From assembly GCF_900112415.1 (NCBI RefSeq), contig NZ_FOLV01000028.1, forward strand, positions 1 to 48,162: DNA of 48,162 nt, given 5' to 3'. Below, one piece after another: positions 1-6,649 of this stretch; position 1 is the stretch's first letter; each line of letters starts with the position of its first letter. The notes below the pieces were generated by a model. It made no database searches, had not been told where the DNA came from, and worked only from the letters and a program-made list of their open reading frames with translations. The DNA is from Bacillus sp. 491mf. GTDB lineage: Bacteria > Bacillota > Bacilli > Bacillales > Bacillaceae_G. The translations under genes were made by a program, and so were the position numbers.

Positions 1-369
1 CTTGCAGACGAATATGGTTGGAGCAAAATTAGCTATAACGGCCGCACTGGCTATATAGGAACTCGTTACTTATCTAAAACACCTGTAAGTGGTGGGCAAG
101 GTAATACTTCAACTCAAAAACCAGCTGAAAACAACAACAATAATAGCAACACTTCAAATCAAGGAAGTGGAGACTATTACGTGAATGCAAGCGCACTAAA
201 TGTACGTAGTGGTGCTGGAACAAACTACGGTGTAATCGGTGCACTGCCACAAGGACAAAAAGTACAAGTACTTGCAGACGAATACGGCTGGAGCAAAATT
301 AACTACAACGGCCGCACTGGCTATGTAGGAACTCGCTTCTTATCTAAAACACCTGTAAGTGGTGGACAA
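1..369 (+). repeat. Tandem SH3b-linker coding repeat, 270-bp period
   Basis: Bases 1-100 and 271-369 are nearly identical, with a few mostly silent differences, including the shared ACACCTGTAAGTGGTGG stretch. The unit is one SH3b domain plus its Asn/Gln-rich linker (about 90 codons). The first copy is cut by the window edge, so the total copy number is unknown. Confidence 0.85.
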
Positions 370-780
370 AACAATAAGCCAGCTGAAAACAATAACAACA
401 ATAATAACAATAACTCTCATGATACTTCATCACTACTTTCATACGCACAATCAATGGAAGGTGTTCCATATGTATGGGGTGGCACTTCTGCAAACGGCGT
501 TGACTGCAGTGGTTACATTTATCATGTATATAAAAAGTTTGGTTATTCAATCAGCCGTCAAAGCGTAGCTGGATATTGGAGCAGCTTCCAACATACATCT
601 AACCCGCAACCAGGCGACTTGATTTTCTTCAAAGACACATATAAATCTGGTCCATCCCATATGGGTATTTACCTTGGTGGCGGCAGATTTATTCAAGCTG
701 GGGACAATGGAGTTAAAGTAGCATCATTAAGTAACTCTTATTGGAGCAGCCATTTCTTAGGATATTCTAAGCCTTATTAA
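1..780 (+). CDS. SH3b-repeat NlpC/P60 cell-wall endopeptidase (5' truncated by window edge)
   Basis: The frame is open from base 1, so the N-terminus lies outside the window; an internal GTG at 181 is not a credible start because the coding signal continues upstream of it. Seen: two bacterial SH3 (SH3b) units (bases 1-75 and about 187-345) joined by Asn-rich linkers, then a C-terminal NlpC/P60 domain with the catalytic Cys in GVDCSG (Cys codon 505-507) and His in PSHMGIYLGGG. Family knowledge: NlpC/P60 enzymes cut D-gamma-Glu-diaminopimelate bonds of peptidoglycan stem peptides, and SH3b units bind the wall; the protein should be secreted. It resembles the B. cereus EntFM/CwpFM class, but I cannot assign it to a named member. 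A terminator follows directly. Confidence 0.9.
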   Translation, partial: LADEYGWSKISYNGRTGYIGTRYLSKTPVSGGQGNTSTQKPAENNNNNSNTSNQGSGDYYVNASALNVRSGAGTNYGVIGALPQGQKVQVLADEYGWSKINYNGRTGYVGTRFLSKTPVSGGQNNKPAENNNNNNNNNSHDTSSLLSYAQSMEGVPYVWGGTSANGVDCSGYIYHVYKKFGYSISRQSVAGYWSSFQHTSNPQPGDLIFFKDTYKSGPSHMGIYLGGGRFIQAGDNGVKVASLSNSYWSSHFLGYSKPY

Positions 781-793
781 TTAATAGTTTAAG

Positions 794-822
794 AGCCTTC
801 TAGATTACTAGAAGGCTTTTTT
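794..822 (+). terminator. Intrinsic terminator after the NlpC/P60 gene
   Basis: AGCCTTCTAG and CTAGAAGGCT form a perfect 10-bp stem around an ATTA loop, followed by a run of T. Confidence 0.9.
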
Positions 823-840
823 GTATAAAAGATTTTAATA

Positions 841-950
841 GACCTTTTCTTTTAGGGGAAGGCGAGAGCGGCTTAGATATTGAAAGATCTACATACTCCC
901 CTTTTTTAGATGGATGAGAGCATCTGGCCATGCATAGTAGCTTAGATTTT
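841..950 (+). repeat. Dispersed hairpin repeat, two adjacent diverged copies (A1, A2)
   Basis: A1 (about 843-872) has CTTTTCTTTTAGGGGAAGG followed by CGAGAGC. A2 (about 898-943) has CCCCTTTTTT, then GAGAGCATCTGGCC and GCATAGTAGC. The same order of blocks (C-rich arm, T-rich loop, G-rich arm, CGAGAGCAT, GCATAGCAGC) recurs at 2481-2533, 3060-3114 and 22306-22360. The rest of the 386-base gap 781-1166 holds the leader of nupC and nothing else I recognise. Confidence 0.65.
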
Positions 951-1166
951 ATTCCTTCCACATACATTTTGTTCCGCATGGCTGCACTTATAAAACTGCT
1001 TTATATAATATGTTTACTCCAGTATTGTTTTCCTATTCTGACTTATTCGTAGACGTTTGACCTCTGATGTCTGGTGTGATAAGTTACATAAGATAATATT
1101 TTCAAGGAAACGGAGCAGTTCTGCTATTTGTAATGTTCCGACAATTCAGAGAGGAGATTTACAAGC

Positions 1167-2375
1167 ATGAATGTTTTATGGGGAATTGGCGGCGTGCTTG
1201 GAGTTTTGGTAATCGCAATTTTACTTTCTTCCAATCGCAAAGCTATTAATTGGCGCACAATTTCAATTGCGCTTGCACTTCAAATTACTTTCTCCTTCAT
1301 CGTTTTAAGATGGGGCGCAGGAAAAGCGGCTTTAAAGCATGCTGCTGACGGCGTACAAACTCTTATTAATTTCTCGTATGAAGGAATTCAATTCGTTGTT
1401 GGTGGTTTAGCTAACGCAAAAGGGCCTTGGGGCTTCGTCTTTGTTATTCAAGCATTACTTCCAATTGTATTTATTAGTGCACTCGTAGCCGTATTATATT
1501 ATTTTGGTATTATGCAATGGTTTATTACGATTATTGGCGGCGGGTTAAGCAAACTTCTTGGAACTTCAAAGACAGAAAGCTTAAATGCTGTTACAACTGT
1601 TTTCCTAGGACAATCGGAAGCACCAATTTTAATTAAACCTTACTTAGATCGCGTAACAAATAGTGAATTCTTCACTATTATGGTTAGCGGTATGACATCT
1701 GTTGCCGGATCTGTTCTTGTTGGTTATGCGGCAATGGGAATTCCGCTAGAGCATTTACTTGCAGCTGCTATTATGGCTGCACCTTCAAGCTTATTAATTG
1801 CAAAACTAATGATGCCTGAAACAGAAGAAGTAAATAATGATGTACAACTTTCTACAGAGCGTACAGATGCAAACGTTATTGACGCAGCAGCGCGCGGTGC
1901 ATCTGAAGGGATGCAACTTGTTATTAACGTTGCAGCAATGCTTATGGCATTTATCGCGTTAATCGCTGTATTAAACGGTCTACTAGGATGGATCGGTTCT
2001 TGGTTTGATATTAAACTAAGCCTTGATCTAATTTTCGGTTACATCCTTTCTCCATTTGCTATACTAATCGGGGTTCCGCCTCATGAAGCGATTCAAGCTG
2101 CTGGTTACATCGGACAAAAACTTGCAGTAAATGAATTCGTTGCATACGGAAACTTAGCTAAGCATATGGCAGAGCTTTCTGATAAAACAAACATTATTTT
2201 AGCGTTTGCAATTTGCGGATTCGCAAACTTCTCATCTATTGCTATTCAATTAGGTGTGACAGGTACACTTGCACCTTCACGCCGTCAACAAATTGCACAG
2301 CTAGGAATTAAAGCGGTAATCGCAGGTACACTTGCAAACTTCTTAAACGCTGCTGTAGCAGGCATGATGTTTTAA
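1167..2375 (+). CDS. nupC: NupC-family concentrative nucleoside transporter
   Basis: A 402-residue membrane protein, the usual length for bacterial NupC. It has an N-terminal Nucleos_tra2_N-type helix pair, a central gate region, and the substrate-binding motif GQSEAPILIKPY in the middle, then a long hydrophobic C-terminal part with NEFVAYGNLAKH and ICGFANFSSIAIQLG, all typical of CNT transporters that import nucleosides with a cation. The ATG follows GAGAGGAGATTTACAAGC, a good ribosome binding site. It is a single gene, flanked by a terminator on each side. The leader shows no purine-riboswitch core that I could find. The exact nucleoside preference cannot be read from sequence. Confidence 0.93.
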   Translation: MNVLWGIGGVLGVLVIAILLSSNRKAINWRTISIALALQITFSFIVLRWGAGKAALKHAADGVQTLINFSYEGIQFVVGGLANAKGPWGFVFVIQALLPIVFISALVAVLYYFGIMQWFITIIGGGLSKLLGTSKTESLNAVTTVFLGQSEAPILIKPYLDRVTNSEFFTIMVSGMTSVAGSVLVGYAAMGIPLEHLLAAAIMAAPSSLLIAKLMMPETEEVNNDVQLSTERTDANVIDAAARGASEGMQLVINVAAMLMAFIALIAVLNGLLGWIGSWFDIKLSLDLIFGYILSPFAILIGVPPHEAIQAAGYIGQKLAVNEFVAYGNLAKHMAELSDKTNIILAFAICGFANFSSIAIQLGVTGTLAPSRRQQIAQLGIKAVIAGTLANFLNAAVAGMMF

Positions 2376-2386
2376 CTAATAAACAA

Positions 2387-2428
2387 AATCCATCTTAAGT
2401 TGCATTTTTCACTTAAGATGGATTTTTT
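2387..2428 (+). terminator. Intrinsic terminator of nupC
   Basis: AATCCATCTTAAGT and ACTTAAGATGGATT form a 14-bp stem with a 10-nt loop and a T tail. Confidence 0.93.
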
Positions 2429-2480
2429 ATTTTCACTTCTTTCTTATATATATCCATTTCATTTTTTCAACATCTAAATC

Positions 2481-2533
2481 GCTGCTATGCACGGCCAGAT
2501 GCTCTCGTCCCCTTAAAAAGAAAAGGGTTTTAT
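2481..2533 (-). repeat. Dispersed hairpin repeat, copy B
   Basis: Read on the minus strand it has CCCTT-TTCTTTTT-AAGGGG, then CGAGAGCATCTGGCC and GCATAGCAGC. It lies just past the nupC terminator, in opposite orientation to nupC, between nupC and the small minus-strand gene at 2703. Confidence 0.7.
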
Positions 2534-2550
2534 ATTATTACTCAATAAGA

Positions 2551-2593
2551 AAAAAAATAAGCGCAGAGCTGCCGTATGCCCTGCGCTTATTTT
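2551..2593 (-). terminator. Intrinsic terminator, minus strand
   Basis: AATAAGCGCAG and CTGCGCTTATT pair around a 14-nt loop; the minus-strand continuation is a run of eight T. It would end a transcript coming from the small gene at 2703-2837, which supports that gene being expressed. Confidence 0.85.
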
Positions 2594-2702
2594 AGCCGTA
2601 AAACTTATATATCGAACTAATACCCCTTAGTTGAAAGTTACTTCACGCCCATCCCCCAATGAACGTAATACTTTCTTATCATACTTACGAAAAAAGTGGA
2701 TA

Positions 2703-2837
2703 CTACTTTTGTGAGACAAGTTGCTTTTCTTGTCCTTCTATAGCTTTCTCCATTTTCTGCTCTGCGTTTTCATGTACCGCTCGATGTGTAGTACGCTTTA
2801 AACAAATATGTTTCCACTTTCGTTCGTAACGTTTCAT
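2703..2837 (-). CDS. Small basic protein, 44 aa, uncharacterised
   Basis: The chosen ATG at 2837 is preceded by GGGGAGG nine bases upstream (seen), which makes it far better than the longer reading starting at 2930. The protein begins MKRYERKWKHICLK and ends EGQEKQLVSQK; it is very rich in Lys, Arg, Glu and Gln and has no signal or membrane segment. A minus-strand terminator lies 110 bases downstream. I do not recognise the family. A second overlapping frame (2627-2719) is discussed in the findings. Confidence 0.6.
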   Translation of the reverse strand: MKRYERKWKHICLKRTTHRAVHENAEQKMEKAIEGQEKQLVSQK

Positions 2838-3059
2838 TATTCTTGATGTCCTCCCCTTGATTGCCATGAAACCTAAATTGGAATCGCTTACACGAAATAA
2901 TATAGCACATTTAAAAAGAAGTAACAACACATTTTCGACAATTTTTTGTCAATATCATGCAAAATTAAATATCCCATGGCTAATGATGCCTCTAACTCGT
3001 TCAATCTGCCTTCTCAATTGCAATCATAAAAGACAGTTATTATTTCATTTTGTAACATC

Positions 3060-3114
3060 GATGCTATGCACAACCCAATACTCTCGTCCTCCTCCAAAAA
3101 GAAAGAGGTTTTTA
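3060..3114 (-). repeat. Dispersed hairpin repeat, copy C
   Basis: On the minus strand: CCTC-TTTCTTTTTG-GAGG, AGGACGAGAG, then GTGCATAGCATC. Same block order as copies A, B and D, but the stem arms differ while staying complementary. Confidence 0.65.
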
Positions 3115-3555
3115 AATCGTTTTTTTAACTTATATATAGAAATATTATTAATTCCCCCCCCTCTCACATACTATTACAGGATTGAAACAAGCCCAATTTG
3201 TTCTATGACAGCCTCCTTTTTTGTAACAATTAAATGATGATTTTTCTTAAAATCGGGCTATAAATTGTGAAAAACAACACAAATACGTTATATTTTCATA
3301 ACTATATTACTTATAAATTAATAAAATCCTTTATTTATGCAACACTCCCATAATAACTTTGTAATATGAGCGAAACACGATTAACCGCTTTGCAATATCT
3401 TATTTCTCTTTTCTAATCCGTAAAGATGTAATAGAATCCCTTAAAACATAGGAAAAGAGCGTTTTCTTTATACTTCTTTTCATATTACAAATTATTAATG
3501 AACTGTTACGAATGGTTTGTAATTGTGTGATTTCCCATTTTCTCAAAAAATCTGT

Positions 3556-3564
3556 TGCTATAAT
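3556..3564 (+). promoter_or_regulatory. Extended -10 promoter of the 3D-domain gene
   Basis: TGCTATAAT is a consensus extended -10 (TGnTATAAT) 35 bases before the start codon; the -35 is weak. This fits a sigma-A promoter that leans on the extended -10. Confidence 0.6.
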
Positions 3565-3598
3565 GAGGACACGAAAACAAAAGCATTGGAGGCTATTC

Positions 3599-4456
3599 AT
3601 GAAAAAGTTACTTGGTATAGCAACAGCAGCAGTTTTTGGTCTTGGGATTTTCACTTCTTCTGCACAGGCAGAAACAGTTGTTACAACAGACGTACTAAAC
3701 GTACGAGAAAACCCAACTATTGAATCAAAAGTTGTAGGAAAAGTACTAAATGGTAATAAATTAGATGTTAAAAATACAGAAAACGGTTGGCTAAAAGTGA
3801 ACCTAAATGGTAAAGAAGGATTCGTAAGCGCAGAATTTACGAAAAACATCTATTATGTAACAGCAAACGTATTAAACGTACGTGCTGATGCAAACACAAA
3901 CTCAGAAATTTTGGGTACATTAAAGAAAGATGATGTGATCGAAACAACACATCAAGTTCAAAACGAATGGTTACAATTTGAATATAACGGAAAAACAGCT
4001 TATGTAAATGTTCCTTACTTAACAGGTAATGCACCTGTCGTAACAGCACAAGAACAAGCACCTGCTCCAGCAAAAGCCGGGTCGGCTCAACCAGCTCAAG
4101 CCCAAAAAACGCAGGCTGCTACAGAAACAAAAGCTGCTCCAGCTAATGGCCGTGAATTAACAGTTGTTGCAACTGCTTACACAGCTAACCCAAGCGAAAA
4201 TGGCGGCACACATGGCGGTCGTGTATTAACTGCAATGGGTCATGACCTAACAGCAAATCCAAATATGAAAATGGTTGCTGTTGATCCGAAAGTAATTCCA
4301 CTTGGATCAAAAATTTGGGTAGAAGGATACGGCGAAGCAGTTGCTGGTGATACTGGCGGTGCAATTAAAGGAAATCGTATCGACGTCCTAGTAGGCTCTG
4401 ACAGCGCTGCAAACAAATGGGGACGTAAAACTGTAAAAGTGAAAATTTTAAACTAA
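3599..4456 (+). CDS. Secreted SH3b + 3D-domain cell-wall protein (YocH/YuiC-like)
   Basis: The start ATG at 3599 has GGAGG six bases upstream and begins a clear signal peptide (MKKLLGIATAAVFGLGIF..., cleavage after AQA), so a reading from 3512 is rejected. The product is 285 aa: two SH3b domains (about residues 25-85 and 88-145), an Ala/Pro/Gln linker, then a C-terminal 3D domain with its conserved aspartates in VAVDPKVIPLGSK, GDTGG and KGNRIDV. 3D domains share the fold of MltA/RlpA lytic transglycosylases, so a role in peptidoglycan turnover is likely (family knowledge). It is a single-gene unit with its own promoter and terminator. Confidence 0.9.
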   Translation: MKKLLGIATAAVFGLGIFTSSAQAETVVTTDVLNVRENPTIESKVVGKVLNGNKLDVKNTENGWLKVNLNGKEGFVSAEFTKNIYYVTANVLNVRADANTNSEILGTLKKDDVIETTHQVQNEWLQFEYNGKTAYVNVPYLTGNAPVVTAQEQAPAPAKAGSAQPAQAQKTQAATETKAAPANGRELTVVATAYTANPSENGGTHGGRVLTAMGHDLTANPNMKMVAVDPKVIPLGSKIWVEGYGEAVAGDTGGAIKGNRIDVLVGSDSAANKWGRKTVKVKILN

Positions 4457-4478
4457 TTACTATTGTTGCTAAAAAGGC

Positions 4479-4520
4479 GAGCCAGCTCTCATCAGTTGAG
4501 AGCTGGCTCTTATTTTATTT
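4479..4520 (+). terminator. Intrinsic terminator of the 3D-domain gene
   Basis: GAGCCAGCTCTC and GAGAGCTGGCTC pair perfectly around ATCAGTT, followed by a T-rich tail. Confidence 0.93.
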
Positions 4521-4545
4521 ATAATAGAAAAAAGGAGGAATTCAT

Positions 4546-4860
4546 ATGAATATAAACGCAAACGTTGACTGGATTGGTACACCAACTCCATATATATATA
4601 AAGATGCCGTTACATACGATGCAACTGCCATTGATTTTTCATTAGAACATGATGATAACCGCTATAGACTCATCATTTTACAGCGCGGCGAAGACGTAGA
4701 ATACAAAATCATACAATATGGCGTCAAGCCTGGTAACCAAAAGCCATTTCCAATCGATACTGGCTACCACTTCAAAAATAAAACGATTCCTTTAATCGAA
4801 ATGATTTTACAAGATCCTTATGTACAAAGCATATTGCAACAAAAGACTACCTCTTCTTAA
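4546..4860 (+). CDS. Conserved-looking hypothetical protein, 104 aa
   Basis: The start has a strong AAAGGAGG site eight bases upstream. The product is a soluble, acidic to neutral 104-residue protein, MNINANVDWIGTPTPY at the N-terminus, with alternating hydrophobic residues (RYRLIILQRGEDVEYKIIQY) that suggest a beta-rich fold; no signal or membrane helix. I do not recognise a family. It is a single gene: the 3D-domain terminator precedes it and its own terminator overlaps its stop codon. Confidence 0.8.
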   Translation: MNINANVDWIGTPTPYIYKDAVTYDATAIDFSLEHDDNRYRLIILQRGEDVEYKIIQYGVKPGNQKPFPIDTGYHFKNKTIPLIEMILQDPYVQSILQQKTTSS

Positions 4861-4876
4861 AAGAGATAGTCTTTTT
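4841..4876 (+). terminator. Intrinsic terminator overlapping the stop codon
   Basis: AAAAGACTACCTCTT pairs with AAGAGATAGTCTTTTT (one mismatch) around CTTAA; the coding region ends inside the hairpin. Confidence 0.85.
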
Positions 4877-4894
4877 CGTTGAATGAAAGAGAAA

Positions 4895-4984
4895 AAATTA
4901 GGAGATAACTGCCCATAAGAGCCTAGTTCATTTAACTACTCCCCACCGTGGGAAATGAACAAAACACCCACTGAGGGAAGTTTC
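4895..4984 (+). repeat. Degenerate bcr1-like repeat (partial copy)
   Basis: GGAGATAACTGCCCATAAGAG and the following CCTAGTTCATTTAACTAC align with GGGATAACTGCCCGTAAAAG and CCCGATTGGTTCAACTAAC of the element at 48051-48162. The rest (4925-4960) folds as GTTCATTT...AAATGAAC. The left half of the element is missing here. It lies in the promoter region of ywqB. Confidence 0.65.
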
Positions 4985-5029
4985 ACCTTATAATAGAAAA
5001 GAAGGAAATCTTTTGCGCGGAGGAACATT

Positions 5030-6649
5030 ATGCTGCAACATTCAATTACGAAAGATGAAATTATGGAAATTGCCAATGAGTTTTTGAAAGGACTCGACCC
5101 ACAGCAAGCGGCTGACAAAGAACAAGTATCAAATGCACTTCAGCTCTATCGTAGTGGCCTCGTGTATAACGTTGATTTCGATGGATATACATTATCAGGA
5201 ACAGTCGAACATGACGGGGATATTTATAGTGTAAATATTCCGATTCGAAATGTGTCCGAAAGTTATTGTGATTGTTTTTCACCAACGCAATGTGAGCATA
5301 TGTTCGCCGTATTACTATATGCAGCTTCAAGCTTTGGGCAAGTGGGAGACATTCTAACTTTATTTAAGAAAAAAACGAGGCCGGTGCTCCCGCCTATTCG
5401 CACAGCGCGGCAAATGCTGCAAATGAACGATTTTACGGATACAAATTATGAAAGCTGGCTTCCGTACTTTGAATCTGAGTACGATACATTTGTTAAAGAA
5501 CACGCACGTCTTTCATACAAACAAATGTATTTTCTGATGAACATTTTCACGGAGTTCTATATGAAACTGGAACGAAAAGCACCGCGGATTGTTGCAGTTC
5601 ACGAATTATTTAAACTGAGTGCAGCACTCTTTACTTTTCAGAAGCTACTGAAAGAGATTGAAACATTTGAAGCAGATAAAATCTATTCTTATCATCAACA
5701 AATCAATATTGTACAACTCTTTGTGAATAAAATAGAGAGTATTGTACAAGATTTGAAAGCTGAACCATTTCAAGATGCACTCCAGCCATTTCTGCACCAC
5801 ATCGCTGAAATGCTGCATACAATATTCTTCTCTGCCCCTTCTTATACACAGGAGCGATTTTTTATTTATCGCCACCTATGGGGAGAGCTGTTCGTAGAAC
5901 CGGATTGGATACTGGAAGAACAAAAACGGATTGAAACAAAAATACATCCATTATCAAAAGCACTTGCATCCGCTCATCTTCTCTTTCTACAGCGAAAAGA
6001 TAAAGAGGCAATGGATGTACTAAGAGCACAGCCACCACAAGTTGTTGGCCTTTACTTTGATTGGCTTGAAGATTTATTAAGTTCCATGCAGTGGGAGCGG
6101 GCAAAAGGATGGCTGTCCTTCACTTACAAGCGAGTGAAAGAAACGATAACGACCGAGCACGATCCTTACTTTGTGAAAGATGTTGTCCGTTTATTTATGA
6201 TGATGTATGAAACATATGCAACGCATACGAATGAACAAGCTGGCTATGAGATGATTCTTCAAGAATTATTACCATATAGCTTCACCAGCTATGAGCAATA
6301 TGTACTCGCTAAAAGACAATATCACACATGGACAGAACTCCATTTACTATATGGATTTGAATCCATTGAATTGTTAAAAGAAGTATTAAAAGAAGTTGAA
6401 AAAGAAGCGCCGGAAGCTGCTCTTCCGCTCTATCATTATGCTGCAATGCAAGCGATTGAAGAAAAGAATCGCAAATCGTACCGCAGAGCTGTTCGCTACT
6501 TAAAAAAACTAAGAACACTATATAAAAAGCTCAAACGGGTAGATGAATGGGAGTCTTTCATTATGATTATTGCTTCCTCTCACTCACGACTGCGAGCTTT
6601 ACAAGAAGAACTGCGGAAAGGGAAGTTGATCCATGACAACATTAATTGA
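5030..6649 (+). CDS. ywqB: SWIM zinc-finger protein (YwqB-like)
   Basis: 539 residues. The SWIM motif CxC...CxH is visible at C80, C82, C88 and H90 (YCDCFSPTQCEHM). The remainder is helical and Leu/Tyr rich, without other known motifs. In B. subtilis ywqB lies directly before the SNF2 helicase gene ywqA; here the same order holds with a 17-base overlap, which implies co-translation and a joint function. Family knowledge: SWIM domains bind DNA or proteins and often accompany SNF2 or MULE proteins. The actual role of the pair is not established. Start: ATG with GCGGAGG six bases upstream; a TATAAT at 4989 may be the -10, sitting at the edge of the bcr1-like repeat. Confidence 0.85.
   Translation: MLQHSITKDEIMEIANEFLKGLDPQQAADKEQVSNALQLYRSGLVYNVDFDGYTLSGTVEHDGDIYSVNIPIRNVSESYCDCFSPTQCEHMFAVLLYAASSFGQVGDILTLFKKKTRPVLPPIRTARQMLQMNDFTDTNYESWLPYFESEYDTFVKEHARLSYKQMYFLMNIFTEFYMKLERKAPRIVAVHELFKLSAALFTFQKLLKEIETFEADKIYSYHQQINIVQLFVNKIESIVQDLKAEPFQDALQPFLHHIAEMLHTIFFSAPSYTQERFFIYRHLWGELFVEPDWILEEQKRIETKIHPLSKALASAHLLFLQRKDKEAMDVLRAQPPQVVGLYFDWLEDLLSSMQWERAKGWLSFTYKRVKETITTEHDPYFVKDVVRLFMMMYETYATHTNEQAGYEMILQELLPYSFTSYEQYVLAKRQYHTWTELHLLYGFESIELLKEVLKEVEKEAPEAALPLYHYAAMQAIEEKNRKSYRRAVRYLKKLRTLYKKLKRVDEWESFIMIIASSHSRLRALQEELRKGKLIHDNIN

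Larger units (their letters stand above)
2838..3598. other. Long spacer between small ORF and 3D-domain gene
   Basis: This 760-base AT-rich stretch holds hairpin-repeat copy C (3060-3114), a C9 tract near 3156 and the promoter region of the 3D-domain gene. The open frames here show no ribosome binding site or recognisable protein pattern, so I call no gene. Confidence 0.6.

Noticed and set aside
344-550. Minus-strand frame inside the NlpC/P60 gene, and many like it elsewhere
   Set aside because: Shadow of a real gene in another frame; no ribosome binding site or domain.
1000-1166. Possible purine riboswitch before nupC
   Set aside because: The conserved core blocks of the purine aptamer are not present.
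2976-3029. Short frame MANDASNSFNLPSQLQS, which begins like a small acid-soluble spore protein
   Set aside because: Only 17 codons, no ribosome binding site, and no further match to the spore protein family.
3502-3523. TGTTAC...TGTAAT before the 3D-domain gene as a WalR box
   Set aside because: The two half sites are eight bases apart instead of five.
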